The notes: generated from the letters alone by a model not told the origin. Shown: positions 34,357-44,263, counted from the stretch's first letter. The stretch: DNA of 64,000 bases from Anaerolineae bacterium (GCA_030425205.1 JAUIAP010000028.1:19744-83743); one strand, 5' to 3'. A program made the numbers and translations.

Positions 34357-36204
34357 TTACTGCTCACTGCTTGCTGTCGGCTGCGTACTGCCAATTGCGC
34401 CGTCGATCAACGCTTGAAACTCTTCCCCATCCAGCGTCTCTTTTTCAATCAGCGTTTGCGAAACAAGTTCCAAAATGTCACGATGATTGGACAAAACATC
34501 GGTTGCCATCTGATACGATTCGTCGATCAAGGCACGCACCTCACGGTCTATCTCTTCAGCGAGTGCATCAGAATAGTTGCGCTGCTCACTGATTTCACGC
34601 CCCAAGAAGACCATCTCTTGTCGTTCGCCATAGGTGCGCAAGCCCAGTCTCTCGCTCATTCCCCATTGCGTTACCATGGCCCGCGCAATCCGCGTCACCT
34701 GCCCTAAATCGTTGCTTGCGCCAGTCGTCACATCGCCAAAGGTCAACTCTTCCGCCACACGACCGCCCAATGCCATCGCCATCTGCGCCTTGAGCTTATT
34801 GACCGTGGTGTACTGTTTATCGTCTTCCAAAAACCATGTGACACCGCCCGCAGGGCCGCGCGGGACGATTGTTACCTTGCGCAAGGGCAGCGCATGTGCC
34901 AAAAAGTGGGCAACGATGGCGTGACCCGCCTCGTGATAGGCCGTAATCTCTTTGTCATCTTCTGTCATGACGCGGCTACGTCGTTCAGGGCCGAGCTGGA
35001 CACGTTCGATGGCCTCATGAAATTCTGGCATGCCGATATTCGGCCGATTCCGTCGCGCCGCCAACAGTGCCGCTTCATTGACAGTGTTTTCGATGTCCGC
35101 GCCTGCAAAACCCGGTGTCGCCTTGGCCAAGACTGTCACATCAACCTGTTTCGCAACAGGTTTGCCGCGCATGTGGACGTTAAATATGTGCTCACGCCCT
35201 TTTACGTCGGGGCGATCGACCGTCACGCGCCGATCAAAGCGACCGGGACGCATCAGCGCAGGATCAAGGATGTCGGGTCGGTTGGTTGCGGCCAACATGA
35301 TGATGTGAGTGTCGGTTGAAAAGCCATCCATCTCAACGAGAATCTGGTTAAGCGTTTGCTCGCGCTCGTCATGTCCACCACCTAGCCCAGCACCGCGCTG
35401 TCGGCCGACGGCATCAATTTCGTCGATAAAGATAATACAGGGGCTATGTCGTTGTGCCTGCTCAAAAAGATCGCGCACGCGCGAAGCCCCAACGCCGACA
35501 AACATCTCGACAAATTCCGATCCTGCAATCGAGAAAAATGGCACGCCCGCCTCGCCTGAAACAGCTTTTGCCAATAGCGTCTTACCTGTTCCCGGTGGGC
35601 CAATCAACAACACACCTTTGGGAATGCGCGCGCCAAAACTGACAAATTTATCGGGCGTGCGCAGAAATTCGACGACCTCAGCTAGCTCTTCTTTTGCCTC
35701 GTCAACGCCCGCAACGTCATCAAACGTCACCGTCGGCGTTTCGCCCGTAAACAGACGGGCGCGACTCTTGCCAAATTGCGCGACTTGATTGCCACCCGCC
35801 TGCGATTGACGCATATAAAAATAGTAGAAAAAGCCGATCAACAGGGCTATCGGCAACAATGAGAATAGAAGTGTCCCTATACCAGCCCATCGACCCGGGC
35901 GTTCATAGTTAATCTCGACAGTCGTTGGATCAACACCATACGTAACCAACAGCTCTTCGAGCGAACTCGCGCCACTGATGCGTGATCGGCGCACTTCCCC
36001 ATCCTCAAACGTCACGAGAAGTTGGCGACCATCGCTGTCAACGGCGATGTCTTCAACTTCCTCATCTTTGATGGCATTGGCAAGAACACTAACAGGGATG
36101 TCAGAGACCGGCTGTGGTGCACTGTTATATGTCCAAAGTACCGAGATAAAGGCACTGGCAAGCATCAAATAAAATATGTAGCGAAAGATAATTGAGCGAT
36201 CCAA
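34357..36204 (-). CDS. ftsH: ATP-dependent zinc metalloprotease FtsH
   Basis: Membrane-bound AAA+ protease for quality control and regulated proteolysis. The 615-residue protein has two membrane segments (about 7-25 and 107-127) around a small extracytoplasmic domain. The AAA+ module carries Walker A GPPGTGKTLLAKAV, Walker B IIFIDEIDAVGRQRG and second region of homology ATNRPDILDPALMRPGRFDR. The peptidase domain carries the Zn site HEAGH. The start appears to be TTG at 36204, supported by AAGGA six bases upstream. All catalytic residues are present. Confidence 0.96.
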   Translation of the reverse strand: MDRSIIFRYIFYLMLASAFISVLWTYNSAPQPVSDIPVSVLANAIKDEEVEDIAVDSDGRQLLVTFEDGEVRRSRISGASSLEELLVTYGVDPTTVEINYERPGRWAGIGTLLFSLLPIALLIGFFYYFYMRQSQAGGNQVAQFGKSRARLFTGETPTVTFDDVAGVDEAKEELAEVVEFLRTPDKFVSFGARIPKGVLLIGPPGTGKTLLAKAVSGEAGVPFFSIAGSEFVEMFVGVGASRVRDLFEQAQRHSPCIIFIDEIDAVGRQRGAGLGGGHDEREQTLNQILVEMDGFSTDTHIIMLAATNRPDILDPALMRPGRFDRRVTVDRPDVKGREHIFNVHMRGKPVAKQVDVTVLAKATPGFAGADIENTVNEAALLAARRNRPNIGMPEFHEAIERVQLGPERRSRVMTEDDKEITAYHEAGHAIVAHFLAHALPLRKVTIVPRGPAGGVTWFLEDDKQYTTVNKLKAQMAMALGGRVAEELTFGDVTTGASNDLGQVTRIARAMVTQWGMSERLGLRTYGERQEMVFLGREISEQRNYSDALAEEIDREVRALIDESYQMATDVLSNHRDILELVSQTLIEKETLDGEEFQALIDGAIGSTQPTASSEQ

Positions 36205-36210
36205 AATTTG

Positions 36211-36290
36211 TCCTTAGTGATTAGTTGTTGATTGCGAATTGCGCGTAAAAAGACAACTTCATCGAACGAGTTGTAACTTGCAACTTCTGT
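36211..36290. repeat. Heptamer-type repeat between the kinase gene and ftsH
   Basis: 7-nt period (TTAGTGA, TTAGTTG, TTGATTG, CGAATTG), then AGTTGTA/ACTTGCA units with local self-complementarity. Confidence 0.5.
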
Positions 36291-37400
36291 TTAAGATGTC
36301 CATGCTAAATAGACCGCCCACCAGAGTGGTATGAGTCCAACGAGGGCAAAAAAGGCGATTAACCCGAGCGTGACAGCAACCCAATCGAAAGCGGCTTGCG
36401 CTGGTTCGACAGGTGTCATACCGCGCGCAGGGGTCTCTTCTCCAAGCAAAATGGGGCGCATTCCCGTCGGGGTGTCCTCGCCGAGTTCATCTTCGGGACG
36501 CGGATTATAGTATTGGGTGTTTTGTTCATTTGGCAGATAGAGCGTGCCAGTCTCTTCGAGTCCTTGATTGCGGTAGGTGGAGAGAATTCGGCCGAATTGA
36601 CCCGCCGTTCGATAGCGCAACATCGGCTCTTTCAACAACACCTTCAGAATGATCTCTTCTAGTTGTGGCGGAACATTCGGATTAATGTCTGAGGGGAGCG
36701 GCGGCGGTTCTTGAATATGCTTGAGTGCAATTGCCGTATGGTTTTCACCAAGAAATGGCAATCCACCCGTTAGCATCTCAAACAAGATGATCCCGACCGA
36801 ATAGACATCTGAGGCTGGCGTCGCCTTTTGACCACGCGCTTGCTCTGGTGCAAAGTATTGTGGTGTTCCCCATACAAGCTCTTGCTTGACAGAAACGGTT
36901 GCCTCACTCATGGCGCGTGCAATCCCAAAATCGGTCACTTTTACCCGCTCATCCCGTGTCACCAGTACATTCTGTGGCTTGACATCGCAATGCACCAACC
37001 CTGCACGATGGGCATATCCCAATCCCGCACAAATCTGAATGGCGAGATCGAGCGCACGCTCAATCGACATGGGCATATTGGGGGGTTGATTGCGGATGAT
37101 CTGTTTTAGGGTGAATCCTTCAACAAACTCCATCACGATGTAGTGACGGTCGCCATCTTGTCCAATATCATGCACGGTTACAATGTTGGGGTGTGCGAGG
37201 TTGGCAACGGCTTGTGCCTCTTGACGGAACTTGGCGAGAAATGTCTCGTCTCCTGTCAAGCCGGGATGCAACACTTTGACAGCCACCGTTCGGCCGAGAA
37301 TCGTGTCCTGCGCCCGATAGACCGCCGCCATGCCACCACTACCCACCCGTTCGATCAGGCGGTAGCGGTCGTTGAGTAGTTGTTGCGCCCCAGTCGTCAT
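36291..37400 (-). CDS. Serine/threonine protein kinase with C-terminal membrane segment
   Basis: 369 residues of the PknB-like family. The kinase domain covers about residues 13-275: G-loop VGSGGMAAVYRAQD, VAVKVLHPG (Lys), HCDVKPQNVLV (catalytic Asp; the HRD Arg is Cys), VTDFGIA and YFAPEQARG. A linker leads to one membrane segment (about 340-365) at the very C-terminus, with no PASTA or other extracellular sensor. I choose the ATG at 37400 over 37409 because a TACAAT box (37413-37408 on the minus strand) ends seven bases upstream, predicting a leaderless message. Lies between VanW and FtsH genes, suggesting control of envelope functions. Confidence 0.92.
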   Translation of the reverse strand: MTTGAQQLLNDRYRLIERVGSGGMAAVYRAQDTILGRTVAVKVLHPGLTGDETFLAKFRQEAQAVANLAHPNIVTVHDIGQDGDRHYIVMEFVEGFTLKQIIRNQPPNMPMSIERALDLAIQICAGLGYAHRAGLVHCDVKPQNVLVTRDERVKVTDFGIARAMSEATVSVKQELVWGTPQYFAPEQARGQKATPASDVYSVGIILFEMLTGGLPFLGENHTAIALKHIQEPPPLPSDINPNVPPQLEEIILKVLLKEPMLRYRTAGQFGRILSTYRNQGLEETGTLYLPNEQNTQYYNPRPEDELGEDTPTGMRPILLGEETPARGMTPVEPAQAAFDWVAVTLGLIAFFALVGLIPLWWAVYLAWTS

Positions 37401-37500
37401 GCGACGCATTGTAACATAACGCTATGTTGGATGTCAGATTGTCCCACGCTCTTTATACAAAGCTGACCCGCCGCCTCGCTTTTTAACGACACGTGCCGGG

Positions 37501-39393
37501 TTAGTCGCGCAAGTAATCGGGGAGAAGATTGCGGTTTGTATTGTCGCCGTATTCAAATACATCTAGCCACGGGACATAGGAGCTGTTGATGATGTTTTGG
37601 TCACGCAACGCCCCTTCAAAATTATAGACATTGCGCACAATTTGTACATCTGCGCCACCCGCTGCCCATTCAACCTGCTTTAGATCCTCACCATCCCATT
37701 CAGGATTGTAACGATACTCGGTTGGGCGTGGGTCGGTCTCATTCCACATATAAAGTTCACGCTCTACCGTTCGGCCGATTTTCGTGCTGTAAATTTTGAA
37801 CGTCAGCGACTCTGAACCTTCGTTGTAGTAATTTTCAATCAGGAGATGGTGGGGCGTATTGTTGGTGAACGTAAAGTCGATCATGGGGGAGTAGATAGTG
37901 GCATCCATACCCACGTTTGGCAGACCATCGGGGCCGAGTCCGTCTTCATAGTAGGCGACGCGATAGCCATGTTGCCAACGGTCACCAAGTTCATAACCAC
38001 CCCAAAAAGCGGCTTGATAGAGCGTTGTGCTGACTTGGCAAACTCCACCACCGATGCCCTCGATTGTCTGACCACCAAAGATGATCAGACCCGTCTCATA
38101 CCCCTGTTCGGCACTGATTTCGCCGAGATAGTGATTGTAGGAAAACTCTTCTCCCGGCGCGATGACGATCCCATAGAAATTTTCGGCCGATCGCGCAATG
38201 TTCGCCATTCGCTCAGGCGAAGAGCCTGAAAAATAGGTCGTCGTTGCCGTGATTAACTCGGTGATGCCCAATTCAGCGGCCGTTGCGTGCGAATTGACGA
38301 CGGGAACAATCTCCTCGACGACAAAGGGGACGGAGCGATTCGGCGTTTGAACCGCCGCCATCAGACTCTCTAGCGTCGCGTCCACATCTAGCCGACGTCC
38401 CGTCTTGTGCGGCTCAACCAACACCAGTTCATGGGTAAAGTCGTCAAAATAGAAGCGCGCCCGCTCTGGCTCGCGGGTTACGCCATCGGCATATTCCGCA
38501 ATCCAGTTGCGCGCGGCAACTTCGTCCAAAAAGACGTTGGGCGTGAGTGAACCGTTCACGTCTTCCCACTCAATGCGCAGCCATTCGACAAGTTGTTGCG
38601 TTGAAAGGGTTGCGCCGCTCAAATCGACCCCGTCGAACGGTTTCTCGAAATAGAGCGTCATCGGGCTGCCGATTATATTTTGGATGATTTCGGCCGAATT
38701 TCCCAAATCCCCAACACGAGGCTGAACCTCTTCAATCACGAGGGTGATTTGCGCATCCTCAAAATTACGCACAGGCTGCATCAATAGGTCACGAGTTGCG
38801 CTGCGATTGAGTTCACGTCCTGCCTGTGGCGGCACGTAGACCACTTCATTTCCCACAATATCGAGCGTCGCATCGACGGTCGGCACATCAATTAGCGCGG
38901 CAATTTCAGCCAACCAGACATCGACAGCCCCTTCATCGATCAAGACGTTCGGGGTAATCCCAACGCCCGTATACCAAGTGCTAAATTGATCGCGCAGTTG
39001 GGTCTGTTCGTCACCATTTCTGCCGATCACAAACGCCTGCTGCACCGCCCCATCCACATCATAGGCAACACCTAAATCAAGCAATGATTTTGCCCACACC
39101 ATTCCTGTTGAAGGGTCTTCAAGCATAATTGTGCGGTCTGTGATAGCGGGCGCAACCTGCTCCAGCGTTGCCTGTGCTTCCGTCGCCGTCAAGCCGCTCA
39201 CATCGACGTCCCACACGTTGATGCCTGTGAAAATACGATCGACATGTTCAGCACGATACTGTTCAATCTGCCAGTAGCCAACACCGAGTAATACAATCGT
39301 TGCAATCAGAGGGATGATGAGGAATGCGGCGATACCGCGTAGAATTCGGCCGAAGTTCGAGCCGTGTGGTTGTGGTTGAATAGTTGCAGCCAT
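37501..39393 (-). CDS. VanW family protein with YoaR-like peptidoglycan-binding domains
   Basis: 630 residues, one N-terminal membrane segment (about 18-40) and an extracytoplasmic body. Residues about 55-370 contain repeated YoaR/PG_binding_4-like units (GINVWDVDVSGLTATEAQAT type start). Residues about 390-560 are the VanW domain, with SAENFYGIVIAPGEEFSYN and the signature GGGVCQVSTTLYQAAFWGG. Family members are cell-envelope proteins of unclear biochemistry, often beside peptidoglycan hydrolases, as here. GAGGGG lies just before the ATG and a TAAAAT box eight bases before it. Three octamers occur in the C-terminal half alone. Confidence 0.9.
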   Translation of the reverse strand: MAATIQPQPHGSNFGRILRGIAAFLIIPLIATIVLLGVGYWQIEQYRAEHVDRIFTGINVWDVDVSGLTATEAQATLEQVAPAITDRTIMLEDPSTGMVWAKSLLDLGVAYDVDGAVQQAFVIGRNGDEQTQLRDQFSTWYTGVGITPNVLIDEGAVDVWLAEIAALIDVPTVDATLDIVGNEVVYVPPQAGRELNRSATRDLLMQPVRNFEDAQITLVIEEVQPRVGDLGNSAEIIQNIIGSPMTLYFEKPFDGVDLSGATLSTQQLVEWLRIEWEDVNGSLTPNVFLDEVAARNWIAEYADGVTREPERARFYFDDFTHELVLVEPHKTGRRLDVDATLESLMAAVQTPNRSVPFVVEEIVPVVNSHATAAELGITELITATTTYFSGSSPERMANIARSAENFYGIVIAPGEEFSYNHYLGEISAEQGYETGLIIFGGQTIEGIGGGVCQVSTTLYQAAFWGGYELGDRWQHGYRVAYYEDGLGPDGLPNVGMDATIYSPMIDFTFTNNTPHHLLIENYYNEGSESLTFKIYSTKIGRTVERELYMWNETDPRPTEYRYNPEWDGEDLKQVEWAAGGADVQIVRNVYNFEGALRDQNIINSSYVPWLDVFEYGDNTNRNLLPDYLRD

Positions 39394-39455
39394 ATCCCCT
39401 CATTTTAGCGAGTTGGTACCCATTGGGGGGCAACGTTTAATCAATCTTCACCCGA

Positions 39456-41129
39456 CTATGGAATGAGCGTCGCTGGCAAAATCGAACGTTCTAACCACGG
39501 CAACCCATTCACCGCGACATCACGCACACGCACTTCCCAATGCAAATGTGCCGCCGTCGAAAGCCCCGTATTGCCCAAGCTGCCGACCGCTTGCCCAACG
39601 GTCACGACATCTCCCACATTGACAAGCAATTGTGTCATGTGGGCATAGCTGGTAAAGACGCCCATGCCGTGATCGAGGACAACCAAATTGCCGCGCAGTT
39701 GCGTAAATTGGCTAAATGCGACCACGCCAGCGGCAACGGCACGAATTGGCGTATTAACCGGTGCGCCATAATCGACACCCGTATGGAAGATAGAGACGGG
39801 TGCGCCGTCATAGGAGCGCGGACTGCCATAGATGCCTGAGATGTAGTTGATGTCAAGCGGCGAGGAGAATGTCTGCGTGATACTCCAGTACGGTTGCGGC
39901 GTGATTGTTTGATAAATGGGGGTGAGTGTGCTGTTTTCGGCCGATCTCACCACCGTATCATCTGCCAACGGAATCGCCTGAAAGCCATAATCGATCCCCG
40001 CCACGCGCACAACTTGCGAAAGCGTTGGTCGTTCCTCATCCGCCGTAAACACATCGAGTGTATATAAGCCCGGCCGCGTAAATGCATCCAGACCCACAAT
40101 CGCCAAAAATCCATCGCCATAGGGTAAGAACGGGAATGTTTGCTCGTATTGATCGTAGAAATAAGGTTGTGTAGGCGCGGTCAAGTCGATCAGGCGAATG
40201 CGACCAGTGGGCGTGAGGGGTGTGGTCAGTTCAGTGTAGACACTAAACGCTTCCCCCTGTTCAAATGGCTGCTGACTCACTTGGAGCGTCGTCAACTCGG
40301 CCGGCAACGCGCGGAATGGGGCATCGCTGGGAATGCGAAGACGTTGACCCGCGTAGACGGCGGTTGGATAGGGCAGGTCGTTGGCGGCGGCAATCAGATG
40401 CGGCGGCCGATTGTAGCTTGCGGCAATTTCGACGAGCGTCTCATCTGCCGTGACAATGTGCGGGGTTCCCGTGATAGGAAATGGATCGGCCGAACCTGTG
40501 CGACTGACCACCCGCAAACTTTGCCCCGCAATCAGGCGATCGGGATTGAGCAATTGATTGTCCGCGCTGACAAATTCGGGTAACGTGTTGAATGCAGCCG
40601 CAATCCCTTCCAATGAATCGCCGATCTCTACAACGTAGTCAAGCGCATACAGATCCCCTATCGCGTCGGGAATGAACAACCTTTGACCGACCTGCAAGAC
40701 CGCATCTGCTTCTAAACGATTTACGCGCAACAGTTCTTCAACAGTCACACCCGCCTGTTCCGCAATCAACGTGAGGCTATCCCCACCCTGCACCAGATAG
40801 ACTTTTGGCACGGGTGGTAAATTAGGCAAATTTTGCAATGCAGGATCGTTCACACGCTGCACGCCATCTGGGAGCGTCGCCACGCCTGAGATGATAATTT
40901 GTTGCCCGATGAACAGGCCTGCATCTGGATTTATGCTGTTGCGGCTGGCGAGTTCGCTGACGCTGGTGGCATACTGTTCCGCAATGCCATAGAGCGTGTC
41001 GCCCGCACTGACCGTATGGATAACGATGGGGGTTTCAGAGGCGGGGATCGCTTCATCCGCATCCTGCGCATGAATGACTGGCGCAAGCGAGAACAAGCAT
41101 AATAGAACGAACAGTAAGGCGTGTTTCAT
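39456..41129 (-). CDS. Secreted peptidoglycan hydrolase: four LysM repeats plus M23 peptidase
   Basis: 557 residues. Cleavable signal peptide (MKHALLFVLLCLFSLAPVIHA). LysM repeats at about residues 33-78, 107-152, 164-208 and 223-268 (HTVSAGDTLYGIAEQY-type) bind glycan chains. An Ig-like middle region follows, then an M23 LytM-type endopeptidase (about 445-545) with the zinc motif HTGVDYGAP and HLHWEV. All metal ligands appear present, so it is likely an active cell-wall hydrolase. Twenty-five bases after pgsA and 62 before vanW, so in one operon. Confidence 0.94.
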   Translation of the reverse strand: MKHALLFVLLCLFSLAPVIHAQDADEAIPASETPIVIHTVSAGDTLYGIAEQYATSVSELASRNSINPDAGLFIGQQIIISGVATLPDGVQRVNDPALQNLPNLPPVPKVYLVQGGDSLTLIAEQAGVTVEELLRVNRLEADAVLQVGQRLFIPDAIGDLYALDYVVEIGDSLEGIAAAFNTLPEFVSADNQLLNPDRLIAGQSLRVVSRTGSADPFPITGTPHIVTADETLVEIAASYNRPPHLIAAANDLPYPTAVYAGQRLRIPSDAPFRALPAELTTLQVSQQPFEQGEAFSVYTELTTPLTPTGRIRLIDLTAPTQPYFYDQYEQTFPFLPYGDGFLAIVGLDAFTRPGLYTLDVFTADEERPTLSQVVRVAGIDYGFQAIPLADDTVVRSAENSTLTPIYQTITPQPYWSITQTFSSPLDINYISGIYGSPRSYDGAPVSIFHTGVDYGAPVNTPIRAVAAGVVAFSQFTQLRGNLVVLDHGMGVFTSYAHMTQLLVNVGDVVTVGQAVGSLGNTGLSTAAHLHWEVRVRDVAVNGLPWLERSILPATLIP

Positions 41130-41154
41130 TGACGGGAGGGCTGCGTCAAAATGC

Positions 41155-41769
41155 CTATCGATTCTCGGTTCCTGTCGATTTCGGCCGAATTGAGTGCCAG
41201 TTCAGGCGCAAGAAATCATAGCCTGAGTACAATGTCTGCCACAGAGACAACGCCAGAAAGATTACCAGCAGAACGTTCAGCCCCGTCATCACAAATTCAG
41301 GCAGCGACGTAAACTGCATCGCCAGTAGCTTGGTGTAGCCAATGTAAATCGTAATGATTTGAAAAGTCGTCTTCTGTTTGCCACTTTTGACGGCCGCCAC
41401 CGCCTTGCCGTGTCGCAAGAAGTAGAAGCGCAAGAGGGTCACGCCGATTTCACGAATCGCAATCAGCATAATCACCCACAGCGGCATGATACCGAGCGTC
41501 GCCAAGACAAAAAACGCGCCAAGCGTCAGCAGCTTATCGGCGATTGGATCAAAGACCTTGCCTAAGTTGGTGATGACGTTATAGCGACGTGCATATTGTC
41601 CATCGGCATAGTCGGTAATTGAGCCAATCGTGAAGACGACTCCGCCCACTATCAACAGACCCCAAATACCGCTGCGCCACAAAAATGGTAGCGCGAGCGC
41701 ACAGATAAGTCGCACGAACGTGAGGACATTTGGAACATTTAAGTTGGATGTATCATTATGATTTTGCAC
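41155..41769 (-). CDS. pgsA: CDP-diacylglycerol-glycerol-3-phosphate 3-phosphatidyltransferase
   Basis: Makes phosphatidylglycerol phosphate for membrane phosphatidylglycerol. The 204-residue multi-pass protein carries the CDP-alcohol phosphotransferase signature D-x2-D-G-x2-A-R-x8-G-x3-D-x3-D as DYADGQYARR followed by GKVFDPIADKLL (about residues 53-80). The start is GTG at 41769 with AGGAGA in front. First gene of the leftward envelope cluster, where lipid supply and cell-wall remodelling sit together. Another CDP-alcohol transferase specificity is possible. Confidence 0.9.
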   Translation of the reverse strand: MQNHNDTSNLNVPNVLTFVRLICALALPFLWRSGIWGLLIVGGVVFTIGSITDYADGQYARRYNVITNLGKVFDPIADKLLTLGAFFVLATLGIMPLWVIMLIAIREIGVTLLRFYFLRHGKAVAAVKSGKQKTTFQIITIYIGYTKLLAMQFTSLPEFVMTGLNVLLVIFLALSLWQTLYSGYDFLRLNWHSIRPKSTGTENR

Positions 41770-41879
41770 AGCTTGTATCTCCTACTGCACAACGCTACGT
41801 CGCGCAGTTGTCTCTTTTGAGGATAACACTTTTTGTGATGTGGGAAAGTAAGAACAGAGGTAAATCAGATGACTTCTCA

Positions 41880-41919
41880 CAAAGAAAAGAGGTCTTGTCG
41901 CGTTGACAACAAGACCTCT
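41880..41919 (-). terminator. Terminator after the FAS1 gene
   Basis: AGAGGTCTTGT (41888-41898) pairs with ACAAGACCTCT (41909-41919). On the minus strand it is followed by a TTTTCTTT tract. Confidence 0.88.
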
Positions 41920-41963
41920 CTGACCAAACAAGGAGACAACCAATCCAATTAAGCGAAGTTAAG

Positions 41964-43988
41964 TTATTCGACTGTTAGCAGAACGGGGTCTGAAATGCCG
42001 CGTAAAATGCCATCATCCCCGAACATATATGCCACAATCTTGTACTCGCCAGATGCGATGTCGTTAGTAACTAGCCATGTGCCATCAGCATTTACAGTTG
42101 TTGTCCCATGGACTTGATTGTTGACCATCAACGTTAGAACGGTATTTGGTTCGGCCGTGCCAACGACTGTAAGAACAGAACCTTTAAAGATTGGAACGCC
42201 CGAGTCATCAATTACCGGTTGTTGACCTTCCAGCGGTGGTAAGATGATTTCATCAAGCGCGTGGATGTACCCATTAGACACCTGGATGTCCGCTTCTGTC
42301 ACATTGCTATTGGCTATTTTGACAGAGTTTCCATCTAAAGACAAGGGAAGAACATGACCCGCTAAGTTTGTGAGGGCGGGCGGTTCGGCGGTCATAAAAT
42401 TGACAATATCGGCCGATGACAGCGCACCGGGTACGACATGTTCCACCAATACTGCTTGCAGGGCAGCTTGGTTTCCGAGCAAATTATCTAAGGCACCGGG
42501 GGGCAACTGTGCCAATGCCTCATCCGTGGGGGCAAACAGCGTGACTGGCGCATCTTGTTGGTCAAGTGTCACGCCTAAGCCAGATGAGTCAACCGCCGCA
42601 AGCAATGTGGTAAAGCGACCATCCGCCGCCAACTGTTCGAGCATGGTCGGTAAATCTTCGCCTACGTCACCCTCATCATCTGCGCCAGCATCGTCTTCTG
42701 TTGGATACGCATCTTCTGCGCCACCTTCAGCCGCGCCGTCGTCTGACTCATCATCCGTGCCGTCATCTACTGGTGTGCCTTCTTCCCCATCGACGCTTGC
42801 ACCGTCATCCGTTTCTTCCCCTGTACCATCATCAGTGACAGTGGTTCCGTCGTCCGTTGCTTCCTCTGCGCCATCATCAGTAACAGCGGAACCGTCATCC
42901 GTCGGCTCATCTGTTGCATCAGCGGGGGTTCCGTCGTCGGTACCCGCATCCGTGTCGGTGCTTGTATCAGTATCGGGCGCATCGCCTTCTACATCATCGT
43001 CTGGTGCAGCCCCATCGACATCCGCAGGATAGCCTTCACCCGCGCCGATGCCGTCTTCATCCGTTTCGGCCGAAATTTCTGGCGCATCCCCGCCCCCATT
43101 GTTGACAGGCAATGTCTCAACAACCTCAATTTGCAAGCGATCCGTTGCCAAGTCAAGATTCGGTGTGCCATCAGGATTGATCGCAATCGCTTGTAACTCG
43201 TAGAGACCCAACTGACTGAGATCGAGCATCGCCTCCCAGTTCCCGTTCGCGTCGGTGTTCACAAGCTGCACCTCATCGCTCACAGTCCGCAATCCCACTT
43301 TCCAATTTGCATCGGCCGTTCCGCGCACTCGATAGACGCCGGGAAGAACCGCATTTTCATAATTATCCGCAAAGCGCGGGGCTTGTGGCGCGTTTAGAGT
43401 AAAGGTCGTTGCGTTTGAGAGCAATTCTCCTGAAGTCGCAACGACATCATGTGTGCCAAAATCGAGCGAGCCACGTGGGATAGAGAATGACCACTTACCA
43501 TTTGCATCGACGCGAGATCGGCCGATTGCTCTACCATCTACAACAATTTCAACATCTGTGTTTGGTTCACCGCTGCCCTCGATCAATGCGCCACCAAACT
43601 CAAACGTGCGATTTTCGGCAAAGCCAATCGTCGGCGCAACGGTCGCCGCGACAAATGGCGCGCCCATTTCTGCGTTGATTTGTTCTTGGCGCACCGCTTC
43701 ATCAATTGATCCAGCGGGCAAATTTTCAGCCGATACAGGGGTGAGTTCGATGCCGGCGGATGCGGCCGCATCGGCCGAAATGACCGTTACGTTTGGTGGT
43801 GGTGTCACAGAATCGAGCAACGCCGCGTCAACCACAATCACACGTCCTTCAGCCGCTGCACTTTGCAAATCTGTTTGGCAGCCACGCGCAAAAAACCAGA
43901 AGAACAGCGCAGCGATCAGCAACACAACGATCACGGCTGTCAGCTCATCTTCATCCCTTAAACCAAATCTCTTATAATCTTGCTTCAT
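41964..43988 (-). CDS. Membrane-anchored FAS1 (fasciclin) protein with Ig-like domains and acidic linker
   Basis: 674 residues: one N-terminal membrane segment (about 17-36), two bacterial Ig-like domains (about 130-205 and 205-290), an Asp/Thr/Glu-rich low-complexity stretch (about 300-455, many DDG repeats), a FAS1 domain (about 455-590; FTTLLAAVDSSGL, VTLFAPTDEALAQLP, ALDEIILPP), then a third Ig-like domain (GTAEPNTVLTLMVNNQVHG). FAS1 domains mediate adhesion. The acidic linker is encoded by imperfect DNA repeats and could bind calcium or act as a stalk. Probably a surface adhesin. AGAGGA precedes the ATG. Confidence 0.88.
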   Translation of the reverse strand: MKQDYKRFGLRDEDELTAVIVVLLIAALFFWFFARGCQTDLQSAAAEGRVIVVDAALLDSVTPPPNVTVISADAAASAGIELTPVSAENLPAGSIDEAVRQEQINAEMGAPFVAATVAPTIGFAENRTFEFGGALIEGSGEPNTDVEIVVDGRAIGRSRVDANGKWSFSIPRGSLDFGTHDVVATSGELLSNATTFTLNAPQAPRFADNYENAVLPGVYRVRGTADANWKVGLRTVSDEVQLVNTDANGNWEAMLDLSQLGLYELQAIAINPDGTPNLDLATDRLQIEVVETLPVNNGGGDAPEISAETDEDGIGAGEGYPADVDGAAPDDDVEGDAPDTDTSTDTDAGTDDGTPADATDEPTDDGSAVTDDGAEEATDDGTTVTDDGTGEETDDGASVDGEEGTPVDDGTDDESDDGAAEGGAEDAYPTEDDAGADDEGDVGEDLPTMLEQLAADGRFTTLLAAVDSSGLGVTLDQQDAPVTLFAPTDEALAQLPPGALDNLLGNQAALQAVLVEHVVPGALSSADIVNFMTAEPPALTNLAGHVLPLSLDGNSVKIANSNVTEADIQVSNGYIHALDEIILPPLEGQQPVIDDSGVPIFKGSVLTVVGTAEPNTVLTLMVNNQVHGTTTVNADGTWLVTNDIASGEYKIVAYMFGDDGILRGISDPVLLTVE

Positions 43989-44263
43989 TGAAATTGTCCT
44001 CTTAACCTAGCCGTTCGGTGCTAACGAATACATTTCTCACTTGGTGAAAAATTAGTGTGCAATCGTCGCACGCTTACAGTCTACCCCATTACTTTCTAAC
44101 CCGCGAAAATTCGTTGCGTGTTGTTCTATCATCGCAATGCTTGACGTGTCTAGAGCGATTGAATCGGCAATAGTGTCAGAATTTTCCGCGTTGAATATCG
44201 CAGGCCATCTGGAATCATCAAAATATCACTGGCAGCGCAAGACACCTCTGAGAAAGAATGCGG

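Noticed and set aside
42370..43032. 220-codon Ser-rich plus-strand ORF
   Set aside because: Antisense shadow of the Asp/Thr/Glu repeat in the FAS1 gene; low complexity and no start signals.
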